Positions 23,176-40,030 of a DNA stretch of 64,000 nt are shown one piece after another. Both the position numbers and the translations under genes were made by a program. The stretch covers positions 8,432,001 through 8,496,000 of the forward strand of contig CP075497.1 in assembly GCA_021613535.1 (NCBI GenBank), in the 5' to 3' direction. The notes under the pieces were generated by a model. That model did not search any database. It was given only the letters and a program-made list of their open reading frames with translations, and was not told the origin of the DNA. The first letter of the stretch is position 1; the number at the start of each line of letters is the position of its first letter. Origin of the DNA: Adineta vaga (lineage: Eukaryota; Rotifera).

Positions 23176-24371
23176 CTATTTCATTAAACGTGTCCATCGT
23201 TCACTAATTAACCACAAACGTTTAGCATCCTTTTCATTCGTTGCATTCGCTACAACAGGTTCTTCTTTCATATCACTAAAATATTTTCCACATTGACCTT
23301 CTAATTTTGGATCTAGAGCACATTGTAATACAGCTTGAGCGCCTTGCATTGGTGTTTTCATAAATGCTTTTAAAGCAGGACCGATAATTACTCGACTGAT
23401 TATTGATTTATCAATTGTATGACGTGCAATATCTGTTCGAGTAATTCCAGGATTGACACAATTCGCTGTTACACCCGAACCTAATCGATAGAATAAATGT
23501 TAACATTTCCATATGGTTCATTTTCATATCAACCTGAATAGTGCCGACAGAATTCTTTTGTCGCTAAAACAATTGCAAGTGCTGCTTGTTCATAAGCAAT
23601 TTTTGGATTGAAAGTCTTTTTTGATATATTTAAATCCTCAAAATCAATTTGTCCCCGCTTATACATTGATGATGTTACATTAACAATTCGACTTGGTGAA
23701 CATTTACTTAATTTATCAACTAATAAATTCGTTAGAAGAAAATGTCCTAAAGAAGAACAACAATGAAAATAAAACAAGTTTTTTCATTTCAATTCAACTC
23801 ACACACCAAGATAGTTTACACCTAGATGTTGTTCGAAACCATCTTTTGTTAATTTCGATGGATGCCACATAACACCAGCATTGTTAATCAATAGATGAAG
23901 ATATTTTTCATTCTTATTAATATCTTCAGCAAAATGTTTTATCGATTCAATCGAAGCTAGATCACATTCTCGACAAATAACGTTCGTATTAAATGAATCA
24001 GCAACGATCTTTTCTCGTGTTTCTTCACATTTTTTCATATCACGACAAGCCATTATTACACGTGCACCTGAAGAAATCAATTCAATTCATTTCTTTTTCT
24101 CATTCATACTTATTAGTCATACCTCGTCGAGCAAGGTCATGTGCAACTTCTTTTCCAATTCCTGTATTAGCACCGGTAACAATTGCTGTCTTACCAAATA
24201 ATTGTTCATTGCCTGTATATTGTGCTTTGACGAAATATTCTCTTTTAATCAAAATAAATTCATTGAATGATAGAAGAGAATTTGAAAATAAACGTACCGA
24301 TAGAGTACTAAACCACCATAGATGCCTGCGGCACCAGTTAATGAAACGGTAATTGTTCGCATAAACGACAT
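23176..24371 (-). CDS. Retinol-dehydrogenase-like SDR with active-site Lys replaced
   Basis: Minus-strand exons 24298-24371, 24123-24241, 23807-24067, 23534-23746 and 23176-23480 encode 323 residues of the classical SDR family, closest in layout to RDH11-14. An N-terminal hydrophobic anchor is followed by the NAD(P)-binding TGANTGIGKE motif, the acidic DLAS block, the NNAGV motif and the catalytic Ser (VTSS). The catalytic Tyr is present at about residue 203 (AYEQAA), but the YxxxK lysine is Ala207, where RDHs have YxxSK. Lys normally lowers the Tyr pKa and binds the nicotinamide ribose, so dehydrogenase activity is expected to be lost or very weak. The rest of the fold, including NPGITRT, is intact. 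Divergence elsewhere is modest. Whether it is a pseudoenzyme or a dying copy is open. Confidence 0.88.
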
Positions 24372-24989
24372 GATCTGAAACGCGAGATTTCGATCTCTTG
24401 CTTAGATATAAACTTTAATACTTAGAATATTTCTTTTGTTATTTCATCATCTTTTCGTTTGTATAGTTTTTATAAAAAAAATTCTTACAAGATTTGTTTT
24501 TTTTTTGTTTTGTTTTAGTGCGTGTAATCAGAATGTGAAAGAAACAAAACAGAAGGAAATGAATCGTAAGAGAAACAAAGATGACAACAACAAAATACAT
24601 GAAATAAAATATCGACTGTTGTCTCTTACTCAATCTATACATACGCACAGGAGGAAGAGAAGAAGAATGAATCTGAACTGACAAATCTCTTTTTCCTATC
24701 ATCCGAGATCGACAGAAGAAAACAAAAACCAAATACACAAATGACAATGAGACATACATATACATAAATAGATAGATTGAATAAAGAAGAAGGAAACAAA
24801 ATGCACAAAACAAAAGACACAAAGAAAAAGAAAATATCGTGTTTAAATATTCGCGCACGTATACATTGATAACCAACACATGTTTTTCTTTCTTTCTCGG
24901 ATAATCAGAAAACGAATTGATTCTTATTTATCTTATGTGTAATTAAGATTTTGTAACGACACCTGAGTGGAGAAGTATGTAAATATAAT
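24372..24989. other. Spacer between RDH-like and PPP4R3 genes
   Basis: Promoter side of the SDR and 3' UTR side of PPP4R3, both on the minus strand. A TTTTTTGTTTTGTTTT tract occurs near 24498. No gene is supported; long minus-strand frames here are Phe/Leu-rich noise from A-rich DNA. Confidence 0.4.
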
Positions 24990-28697
<3,708 letters not shown>

Positions 28698-29882
28698 CGA
28701 TTTAGGATTGTTCTTCGGAATTCGAAATAGGAATTGTCTAAAAGATCAAAGTAGAAAACTCTTTTCTAGTAAATAGTTTTAGAATTTTAACAAATGTTAT
28801 TGGCATCTGTCACAAACTGTTTGAAACGAGAGAGAAAAGAGACAGATAGAGAAAGAACGAGAACGAACGAACGAACGAACGAACAAACAATAATAATAAT
28901 AATAACAACAAGAATACTTTTACAAATTAACCAATCGAGAAGAAAGATTTAACTTTTTCCGTTATTATTTTCTCTAATAAGACTTCGAACTATCTACTCA
29001 TTCGAACAATTGAACAAAATTTAAATAAACTTAAACAATTTTTAGATAATCGAGAATAGGGGTCGCTATGAACAGCTATTATGTGTTGAGACAAAATTTC
29101 ATCTCTTCTTCCGTTTCATTATAATTAATCAATGTAGATTGAAAAGAAAAATTGATTGTAAGAAATTAAATTCTTTCATCTTCTCTGCAAATATCTTCGT
29201 CTATTTGTGAGTATATATTTCCCAGTTAATTATTGTGTATTCTGTTCGTGAATAATTAATAGCATTTTATGATTATGACGTTATAATGTTATAAAGAAAG
29301 GAAAATGACAAGTTTGTCATTGATATGAATTCTTATCTTATAGATGTGGTTTTGTTTTTAGAACTAAGTGTTATCATTGATAATTTCTTTAAATGATGCA
29401 ATAACAAAAGATGATTCCATTGTGGCAAAGTCTAGAATTGTTAACGATACGACTGCATTTTGTAATCTATTTCGAATAGTCTTATGTTATCATTCTTGAT
29501 TCTCTATCTTTCATAATCATTTCGAATTATCAAAGTAGATTTCATGACGATAGATTGTGTGCAACTAATTTATATATAAATATTATCCAATTAGTATAAA
29601 CATATTGCTTGAGAAATATTCATAAATATAACCAAAATAATTCCAAATGATCTATATATAACATTTGTTTTCAGTCATCAATACTTGAGACACCATATCG
29701 ATTCCAGTCAAGCTCTTATCTTATCTAAAATATCCTTAAGAAATAAAGGTCTTTAGTAGCAGCTTTGACATCTTCTTTCACTATTGATCAAAAGAATACA
29801 CCAATCATGTTTCTGTCGCTTGCTATTACTCATTCCGTCAACCTTGTTGTTTTCCATTTGGTAAAAAACTATCATCATAGTC
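28698..29882. other. Divergent promoter region, PPP4R3 / HID1
   Basis: About 1.2 kb between head-to-head housekeeping genes. Holds an AACG/TAA microsatellite (28861-28905). No coding signal is visible. Confidence 0.45.
28861..28905. repeat. (GAAC)n then (TAA)n microsatellite
   Basis: Six GAAC units followed after a short joint by about five TAA units, seen directly. Confidence 0.8.
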
Positions 29883-32800
29883 ATGGGCAATACAGATTCG
29901 AAAGTCGATTTTCGTGTAGCTGTAGTTCAATTAACATCTCACAGTCAAGTAAAATAGTGATTCAACAAATTTTTAATTCATATTTCTTTTCATTCAATAG
30001 CAAATTGAATCAAATGACGAATCATTCTGGGATCAATTTTGGTCGGATAAGATTTCTAGTGTTCAAGATATCTTTGCACTCGTACCAGCTGCAGAAATAC
30101 GTGCATTAAGAGAAGAATTACCTTCAAATTTAGCTACTCTATGTAATAAACTTGTCGATCGTTTACAATTAGCTGCCGAAAATTCATGTCAGACGCAACG
30201 AGAGCAAACAGCTGGTAAGTGAATTCTAAATTGATTAAAAATTGACAGAAAAAATATACATTTGCTTTGTAATTTACAGCTATCAATTGTGTTCGATTAT
30301 TAACACGTTTATTACCATATATATTTGAAGAACCTGAATGGCGAGGATTTTTTTGGTCAGACATCCCAACTGGTCAACAACGAATGACAACGAATAGCGT
30401 TCGTAGAAGATTGATTTTACTGAGAAAAGAAATATCATTTAGATCTTTTATAGGAATCTGTTAGTAAACCACCTTTAGCTGAACGACTTCTTCAAACATT
30501 AGCAGTAAGAAAGATATTTCACTTATTTCATTCATACTAATTATGTTTTGATTTCCAAGGATCTTTTATTTTGTCCTGATTTTACCGTTGCATCAAAGAA
30601 AAAGAAAGGACCCGTATGAAAAAATATGTTTTTATATTTATGAAAACAAATTAGATAAATTTTTTCTTTTTCAGGAAAATCCCGAGGATATTCATACGAT
30701 CGATAGTTGTGAATATATCTGGGAACCAGGCGTTGGATTTTCTCAAACAACTGTTCATGTACCAAGCAATGATCGAAATCGAACAGAAATTCTTAAACTT
30801 TTATTAACATGTTTTTCAGAAACAATCTATATGATACCAACAGGTAATTATTTAGTTTTACAAACGTTAGGAATCTACATGATACAAATATTTCGTATGT
30901 TATGTGAAAGAGTGTTTGCGATGTATTGCTTCATTCCACTTGATTTACGATTCTTGTGTAGTTTAACGATCATTCACAATATATTCTTTCTTTACAAATT
31001 TTTTAGTTGATCAACATTCTCGCCCAAATAAATGGTTGACTTATTTTACTTCAGGTCAAAATCGGTAAAAACTAAATGAAGAATTATAAATATTAACTTA
31101 TCATTTCGGCTTTTTTTCTTTCTTCGTCCTTAGACAAACTCTTCCATTATTCACTTCATTAATCAATATTGTCTTTTCCTATGATCCTGTTGGTTACTTA
31201 CCTTATAACTATCTTCTATTTACTGATACACGTGAACCTCTAGTCGAAGTCGCTGCTCAATTGTTATGTATAACATTAGAAAATAGTTCATTTGCATCGC
31301 CTGATCAGCCAGTAGCTTCGGGAGATGATTGTCCGAATTTATTTCTCAATTATTTATCACGTATTCATCGAGATGATGTAATTAACAAAGTTGTAAAATA
31401 TATTACAAAAACAATTCTTTCTATTTAGGATTTTAATATTTTACTCAAAGGTTTTTGTCGTCTATTGAATAATCCACTTATTCAAACATATTTACCAGGT
31501 TCATGTAAAAAAATTGGTTTTTATCAAGAATTACTTATTCTATTTTGGAAATTTTGTGATCGAAATAAGGTTTGATTGTCTACTCCATTAGTTGATTTTC
31601 TAAGATTTTCTTTTAGAAATTTCTATTCTATGTTTTAAAATCCAGTGATGTACTTGATTTAGTTGTACCAATTCTTTATTTTCTGAATGATGCTCGTTCA
31701 GATACATGTAAATATACAAATACATAAACGAATACTTTATTTCGATAGAAAATTCTGATTCATCTTTTTAGCGAGAATTGGTCTCATGCATATCGGTGTT
31801 TTTATTATACTTCTATTGAGTAGTGAAAGAAATTTTGGTGTTCGATTAAATAAACCATATACAACACGAATACCCATGGATATATCGGTATTTACTGGAA
31901 CTCATGCAGATTTATTAATTATTGTATGTGAATAGTGAATTTCTTCGAAAGAGATAAGACAAAAGAAATTCTGTTGTTTTTGTAGGTATTTCATAAAATA
32001 ATTGTTTCTGCTCATCAACGCTTACAACCATTGTATGATTGTTTATTAACTATCATTGTCAATATTTCACCTTACCTGAAAACTTTATCGATGGTTTCCA
32101 GCAATAAATTACTTCATTTATTAGAGGTATGAAAATTTGACTTGATGGATAGCTATGAAATCTCAGATTCTTTGAATTTGTACTATGTCCGTATTTAGGC
32201 ATTTAGTTCTCCATGGTTTCTTTTTGCTGCATCGGATAACCATCATCTTGTTTTCTTTCTTCTCGAAGCTTTTAATAATCTTATTCAATATCAATTTGAT
32301 GGTAAGATTTGCTTTTCTAATACATTCATATCTAATCAAAATCATTGAAGGAAATGCCAATCTTATCTACACAATAATTCGTAAACGACAAGTTTTCTTT
32401 GCATTAAGTAATTTAGCGACCGATCCGCATGCTATAACAAAATTAAGTACAAGAAATGCCAGTATAACTTCAGTATCACCAAAGAAAACAAATGAAACAT
32501 CATCAAACAATAAGCAAACAGTTTTTCAAACAAATTCAAAATCCACAATTGATAATGAACCTCAATTGAACAGAGATTTTGTTCCACAACCGAATGCCAA
32601 TGTACTAGGAGGACTTAATAATGCGATGATAACAACACTTGCAGAAACACCTTGTAAGTAAAATTTAATTCTTATAACAGTTCACTTTTCTTTTCTCACT
32701 TGACCTTGAACACACTTTTAACGGGAATGTCGCTGGTCGTAGTGTATTTCCTTGAAAGAAGTGAAGGAAGTCAATTATTCTCAAGAAATACTTTACTTAG

Positions 32801-33559
32801 CACTAAATCATATTGTTAGATCTCTTTGAGAGTAATCTTTCAGAAGAAAAAGGAGACATACAGGATTCATATTTTAGTCAAGAATTCTATATTTGACATA
32901 TGCAAATCATCATCTTTTCTTTCTAGCTATTCATATAATGACTGAACGTACATTAGCTGCTTCGTCAAGTCTAGATGATAATAATCGTACACGTTCTAGT
33001 ACAACAAATGAATCATCACCATCATCAACTCGGGTAAAAATCATGAATAGAAAAGTATATTTGAATATCTCTTTATTGATTGTTTGTCTATTTAGCCTGC
33101 TTCACCTCGATCATCAACAATAGTTTCTTCAAGTCATTTTCATCAAGCAGAAAATAGTGTTTGGTCTCCAACATCTGAATGGATACAATCGTGGAAAAGT
33201 AAATTGCCATTACAAACCATTATGCGTCTTCTTCAAGTACTTGTACCACAAGTCGAAAAAATCTGTATGGATCGTGGATTAACTGATGAAAGTGAAATCA
33301 TTAAATTTCTTCAACATGGAACATTAGTTGGATTATTACCTGTTCCACATCCCATATTAATTCGAAAATATCAACCAAATTCTGGTACAGTTATGTGGTT
33401 TCGTACATACATGTGGGGTGTCATCTATCTCAGGTAAAGAATAGAATCAATTCAATGTTCAAGTATATTTATTTTTCTTTTTCTTTTGTGTTTAGGAATG
33501 TTGATCCACCTATATGGTATGATACAGATGTTAAATTATTTGAAATTCAACGTGTTTAA
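29883..33559 (+). CDS. HID1: HID1 domain protein (Golgi / dense-core vesicle sorting)
   Basis: Seventeen exons from the ATG at 29883 to TAA at 33559: 29883-29948, 30001-30214, 30280-30398, 30454-30504, 30560-30613, 30675-30843, 31007-31064, 31134-31377, 31429-31569, 31617-31707, 31772-31923, 31986-32126, 32199-32301, 32351-32653, 32927-33033, 33096-33433 and 33496-33559. They encode 804 residues (human HID1 about 788). The start MGNTDSKVDFR keeps the N-myristoylation Gly. Strongly conserved blocks include FWDQFWSDKISSVQDIFALV, ERNFGVRLNKPY and GTHADLLI. The C-terminal SWKSKLPLQTIMRLLQVLVP block leads to the terminal FEIQRV. A Ser/Thr/Asn-rich linker (about residues 540-640) is the only poorly conserved part. 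Known HID1 acts on the trans-Golgi in dense-core vesicle biogenesis and neuropeptide secretion. Dymeclin is a related alternative but fits much less well. Confidence 0.95.
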
Positions 33560-35719
33560 GAACAAGAATCTTTAGTTTTATTTTCTTTTCATTAAATTCT
33601 TCAGGTTTTCTTTTATTTTGTTTTTCAAATTTTCATCAATGAACAGAGAAAACTATACTTCGATAATGGATATACAACCGAAAGGAGATACAGGAATATA
33701 TATATATATATACATATGATTTAATGTCATCCTACATCTTTATTATTTTTGTTTCTGTTAAAACTTAGTTGTGCATTCTTTATTTATAATTATTGTTGTT
33801 ATTTTTTCTGGTGGATGTTTTTAAAAGAAATAAATATACATATACATGTTCATTTTACTTTTCGCAATATAATAATAGTCGAAGTATAAAAATAATATCC
33901 CTTTTTTGCTGCAGTCAAACTACTTGAAAATCGATAAAAGAAAACAAACGTAAATCATTGATCAATTATATTTTGTGATTGAAAGCAATTCCAGCTTCAT
34001 TTCTTTCTCTTACTATTTGGTACACATCATCAAACGAAAATTACCTCGCTAACGATGTGATATTGTTTTGTTTTTTCTTCATTCTTACTCTTTCGTTAGA
34101 GATAGGAAAAAGAGAAGTAGGCATGTTCGATAGACTAATTATCGTACACAATTACAACCATCGATCTTACTATTGACAACAGGGAGGTAAGAAGAAAGAA
34201 ATCTGTCGACTAAAAATATACCCTGTCAAATTCTCTTTTCTTCATGTATTTAATTATATAAAAGGTTCGATTTTGTACTAATACTATGAAAACTATTATC
34301 CAGAGAATATCGAATCTCAAGTTAAATCATTGATTTGTACTTTTTTTTTCTTCTTTTCAATCTATGGAGAAATCAGTGCTGCTACTCGAGAGTATGTATG
34401 TTAGATATCGAACATATATTGTTTTGTTATTCACTTCTGGCGCGTTAAATGAACAGTGTTGTGTAATCTCCTAAATAACAAAGAGAGAAAAAAAGTCGAG
34501 AGAAGGCTAACTATACAGGCATACTCATGAGGATTGCCAGTCACCGTCATATATCAACACCTTAATACCAACAGAGACAAAAGAGAACAATACAATCTAT
34601 TCAATGACTGGATCGAGAATAAAACATTCAGGAGCGATTTATTTCTTTTTTCTCCTCGTCTTCTTCTTCTTCTTCTTCGTCGTCGTCTTCTTATGTTCCT
34701 TTATGATTAATAGGGAGAAATTACTAATGCAAATGTTCGTTTTTCACACGAGCCACTTGATACATCTAAACGACGTTGTTCATGCATGGGCATAATGTAC
34801 CGTATGTATATCTGTCTGAATTTTAAGATTGAATTTCCATTTGAACAATGTTCAAGCCAATATGACTGTCATATCGAGTGTTTATTGTGTCCAAGAAACG
34901 AGAAAATCGAATAAGATAGAAGAAGAAAAAAAAAGTCTCCTCGTTTTGATTGAAAAGGTCATAAACATTCATTTAAATATAATAGTCAAAATGACAAGAA
35001 TATATGGTTCGATTTACAATCTGTATATATGAAAGTTTATCACTCGTCTTACTTTTTTTTCTCTACGAACGAAAAGCGACTTGTCAATTTTTAATTTCAT
35101 TTCAATCGAATTGTTGATGACCTTCTTTTTCTCTTTCTTTCTCTTTTTTTCTTGTCAATTTACCCATTTTAGCTTATATGCCACTCATTTAAACATTCAT
35201 CTCGACACATAAAATGTGTTTGTATTGAACAGAAATACATAAGCATACAACAACGTCGGGTAAATATCAGAGAGAAAAAAAAGAATGTTGTTATGTTTTG
35301 TACGAGGAACAAGAGAATAGAGAGGATTGTATGTTTGCGCCTACACTCGTGCACTAGTCTAATGACCGAACGAAACGAACGAGAGAGCTAATACGATTTT
35401 TTTTCTTCTTCTTCTCCTTCTTCTTCTTGTCTATCTGTCTGTACGTGCTTACTCTCGTCCAAACAACATCAGCAGTTTAACTTGTATTTCCTTTCGATAA
35501 AGAAAATGGGAGAAGAAAATTGATCATTCATCCACATCGATAACGTATGTATTGTGGCCTTCAGTTTCAATAGACATTCATCAATTTCTTTCTTTTTCTT
35601 TTATTTCTTCTTTTTGCCGTTTTTTTTAATAAATAGAAAGAAAAAACCCCTATCTTGACCTTGCCGGAATATAACACTAATCGAATGTCTCTCCTCCTTG
35701 TTTCTAGTATTTTCTTTGA
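33560..35719. other. Intergenic region between HID1 and Rap1GAP-like genes
   Basis: About 2.2 kb, AT-rich. Includes a TA run near 33697-33713, a CTT/GTC pyrimidine repeat at about 34650-34692 and a second CTT run at about 35401-35430. No conserved coding signal. A leader exon of the downstream gene may lie here but cannot be placed. Confidence 0.45.
34650..34692. repeat. (CTT)n/(GTC)n pyrimidine-rich microsatellite
   Basis: Imperfect trinucleotide run of CTT and CGT units, seen directly. Confidence 0.7.
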
Positions 35720-38700
35720 ATGACTTGGTGTGCTAAAATCTATGATATTTTTAATGGATGGACTGATGATGAACATGAATTACCATCAACACCAGCTGCA
35801 AAATCAATTAATGGCTTGCCGGAGACATCATTATCATCGCGGATTGCACGATTTAATGCACTCAATGATAGTCCATATTTAGAAAGATCTCATTCAATAT
35901 CTAGTATAACTAATCCAACAAATTATAATAGACAAAAGTAAAAATTCAAATCTTTCATTTTGATTGGATAAATAAGTTTTCATTTCGTTTCTTAGTCATA
36001 ATCGATATTTTACCTATGAAAACAATTTCCATTCTCAAGATCAAAAACTGTATGGAATTGCAACAATGTATAGATTTTCAATCAATATCTTTTTATAATC
36101 TTTTAATAAATCTATTTATTTATTTTTAGTTCAAATATGTCACTCAATCTCCCATCTTATTCAAAGTATGTTTGAAATAATCTCCATCTGTTCATAATCA
36201 TTCGTTATCTTAATTGAAGGAGAATGTGAGATTGATTTAGGATTTTTTTTATCTTATATATCGATTATGTCAATATTTTCAAAGATTTACATATCGCCCC
36301 CGCCAACTGGCATCTTTTCTGTGTTTTTTTTATTCTCTTCTAAAGATATAATCATATCGTATTCGATGTTTCGTTTTTATTTTTTCTTCTCTTTTATCTA
36401 AAGGTATATGGGAAGCACGAACGAATATTCTCAAGAACAACAATTGGCAAGAAGTTATTCATTCGAATTACGTCGTAATAATTGTATGCTACCATCTACT
36501 GTTAATCCATCACCTACTGTCAGATATCCAATAGTTCAACAACGGAATAATCCAATAGAAAAACCATTACGATCTTCATCAGTTAATGTTTTAATGAATA
36601 ATTCAATGATTGGAAGTCGAGCTTCATTACCAAATCGAAAGGTATTGACAAATTTTCAAATAAGATCATAAAGATCAGCGTAACTATAGAGTGTTACGGT
36701 CATAAGGAAATTCTTTTGAAACTTTCGAAGGTTATTAGTGTGACCGAAAGTTACGAACATATATATTCATTCAGTTATAAACTTGTCATTTTTCATCTAT
36801 TCATATAACCAATCATGGCATATATGCAGGTATACAACAAAAGAAGAAAAAAAAGTCTATTTGAAGTTTAAAATTTTAGTTAAATTGATAAGTCTAATCA
36901 CATATGTATCTTTTCGTTATGCTTGAATTAAGTTGTTCATATTATAAAGATAGACATCTTTCGTCGAGTGATAGAATTTATCTTTTTTCTAACACATTAA
37001 GAGTAGTAATGATTTCATTTCTTCATTGACGATTGAATCGTGTGAGTAGTAGAAAAGTCAAGTATGTCATACAGTTTAATGTTCGAAAATTACCATATTG
37101 CATAGATTTATTCAAATAAATAAGCTGATCAAATATTTTCTAAAGACATAATTACATTTCTTTCGGATTTTTTTTACGTTATGTGAAACTATGTAGTTTG
37201 TTCGACATATAACATAATTCCCTACATATGAAATATTTTAGGAAGTTATCGGTCCACGTTTATCCACGCGCTCTTCATATTCAGTTGCAGAATATGAAAA
37301 CAATGATGTACCATCTCGAAACAATGAACAAGTTGGAGAAGCAGTTCAATATTATATAAAAGAGGTATGTTCAATGATTCTCTCCAGTGACTTTTGTTCA
37401 TTTGTTACCTCTACTCGTATTTGTCAGTGGGCGAAAAGAGAAAAAAAAATCGGCAAATATTTCATTCCCTATTGAAAATCTCCTGAGAATCGAATCAATT
37501 TTTCTTCTTCTATATTTATTAGATGTTGACATCATCACCGACTAATATACTTCCAATGGTTTACCGTTTTCCATCAGATGAAATGTTACAATGTAATGAT
37601 CGTCATCGTATCGAAGGTGGATATGATGAACCATCGCAATGGATTATTCAAACCAAAATACCTCCTGTTGACTGTCGAATCACCTCAGATAATGTTGCGG
37701 CGATTTATTCGAATTATTTCTTTGATCAAGTAATTTTGTCATTTATTTCAATTCCTTTTTTTTTACTATCAATTCAACATTTAGTATCATTATAATCTAT
37801 TTGCAATCGATGAGAATTCCAATCCTGTTATAATGTCAATTAAACCACATAATAATAAATTAACAGTCATTGTTCGAACAAAAGAAAGTTCGAAATGTAT
37901 GGATTTTGTAGAAAATACCTCCGATTCAATTGATTTTGTTTATCTATCGAAACAATTATATCCCAATTTACAGGTGACACAATTTGAGAATTGTTCAAAT
38001 TTAAAAGTAAAAGATTTTTTTCCGTTAATTAATTTGCGATTGAATTTATTTAGGCACAACAACTTATTAAAAACTTTGATGAGAAATTAGAAACACATAA
38101 ATTTAAATTCGGTGTTATTTATCAAAAACGTGGACAGGTAGTTATTCATATCATATGACGGCAAAAATTTCATTTGAAATTCTTTGTTTTAGACAACGGA
38201 AGAGGAATTTTTCAATAATGAACGACATGGCAGATCATTAGATGAATTTCTTGATATTATTGCTACTAGAGTTTCATTAAAAAATTTCAAAGGGTATTTA
38301 ACTAATCTTTATCATTCAAATTATCTATGGAATTTGTATCTGATTTAGTTATCGAGCTGGTCTTGATGTAAGTGAACAAACGGATTCACCTATATCCTAT
38401 TATGAATTATACGATCAAAAAGAAATCATGTTTCATGTTAGTACATTATTACCATTTACACATACAGATAGTTCACAAATTCAACGTAAACGTCATATTG
38501 GTAATGATATTGTTACAATTGTTTTTCAAGAAGAAAACACTCCATTTCATCCCAGTATGATCAAATCAAATTTTCTACATGTTTTTCTTGTTGTACAACC
38601 TGTACAAGTACTATCAAGGACATGTTATAAAGTACGTTTTCGAATTTATCATTCGATAGAAACTACAAAATATATATTGAATAGACTTTTCCTTGAAATC

Positions 38701-40030
38701 AAGGCTAAAAAATAATTAGAAAATCAAACATACATTTTGTTTTTTGCGAAAATAATGATGAATTAAAGTTATTCTTTTTCTATATAGATGACATTGGTTA
38801 CTCGTGATGATATTGAACCATTTACACCAATTCTTCAACGTAATGTTGTCTATGTTCGTACTGCTGAATATTTGAAACCATTTATATTATCGAAATTAAT
38901 CAATGCAGAATTTGCAGCTTATCGTTGTCGAACATTTTCATTATTACAAGAACGCACACGTTGCTCATATTTGAAAACATTATGTGAAAATTTAACGGAG
39001 AAATCTTATGATTTATTATGTGATGAACAAAAACGTGCTAGTAGTCGTCGATTATCTTTATTATCGAATTCGTCGAAAAAACGTTATTTTTCTAATGTAA
39101 AGAAAATGTTTACGAGAAGTAATAGTACACCCGATGGACCGCAATCATCATTGAATAAATCTGAACAAACTTTGAGTGATAAAGTAGGTCGAAAAGATAA
39201 GTTGGTCAATGTTCTTTATTCTTGGGGGTTTTCTTTAGGAACGACGAAAAAATGGAAAGAAATTGTTGAGATCAGGCAAATCAGTCGATATTGAAGATAA
39301 TGTTATTAATCAACGTTCTTCAATTGCAATTTCATTACCTGAGTAAGAATAATTAGTTTTGTATCAATTATTGAATATAATATGTTGTATTTTCGTTTTC
39401 AGTCAAGATTTTACACGTGAACATAATTTAATCAATCGGTAAAAGAACATTTTTCTTTTCAAAAGAAAAACAGAAATTCATTGTCCATTGTTTATCTTCT
39501 TCTAGACATGGAACTGCGCGAAGTAATGAAAGTTTAGACAGTAGTGGTGATATGCCATCATCTGAGCCACGTTCTGCAGTTCCACATTATCCTGTACGTT
39601 CTGTTCATACATATTATGGAGATGAATCTGATGAAGGATTGGTAAGTTATTCTTTTTTGTTAAAAATACTAATTAGAAATAAAATATATAATGAATTTCT
39701 AGGATAGTATGTCATCAGCAGATACAGCATTTTCACATAATCAAACTCGTGTGCCATATGACAGTGATGATCAAGATGGTAAATAATCTTTACTGAAACT
39801 TTTTTTGTTTTCTTATCAATTTTTATTTAGCTTATCGACAACAACTTCGTGAAAAATCTCAACCAACTCATATCGTATGTATCAGATCAATTCTTTAGTT
39901 GTTTTTTCTTCATAAAATATTGTTTTAGTCTCATCCATGGCATCGTATATCTGGTCAACGTCAAGGAAATGTTCAAATCTATACTCCTCAAACGGCTGGT
40001 ATTCATATAAGTGAACCAGCCACTGTTTGA
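35720..40030 (+). CDS. RAP1GAP: Rap1GAP-family GTPase-activating protein
   Basis: Seventeen exons: 35720-35937, 35996-36067, 36130-36165, 36404-36641, 37242-37364, 37523-37729, 37785-37973, 38054-38137, 38193-38293, 38349-38631, 38788-39183, 39239-39342, 39403-39438, 39506-39641, 39703-39778, 39831-39874 and 39929-40030. They encode 814 residues. The RapGAP domain begins about residue 379 ([17 protein letters not shown]) and contains the catalytic Asn-thumb loop [15 protein letters not shown] (Asn about residue 475), [20 protein letters not shown] and the [13 protein letters not shown] helix. The dimerisation region before it is also recognisable. It switches off Rap1 at membranes. The N-terminal 250 residues are Ser/Asn/Arg-rich and show no clear GoLoco motif. 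The C-terminus is Ser-rich with possible phosphosites. Two long introns (238 and 600 nt) in the N-terminal region are unusual for this window. Confidence 0.92.

Noticed and set aside
24439-24879. 146-codon minus-strand open frame
   Set aside because: Phe/Leu/Ser/Cys-rich translation of A-rich DNA in a spacer; no motif and no splice support.
34255-34300. tRNA B-box-like GGTTCGATT
   Set aside because: No matching A box, acceptor stem or anticodon arm around it.
39130-39300. Read-through ending of exon 11 in the Rap1GAP-like gene (stop near 39294)
   Set aside because: A 55-nt GT-AG intron (39184-39238) removes the stop and joins in phase to further Ser-rich exons.
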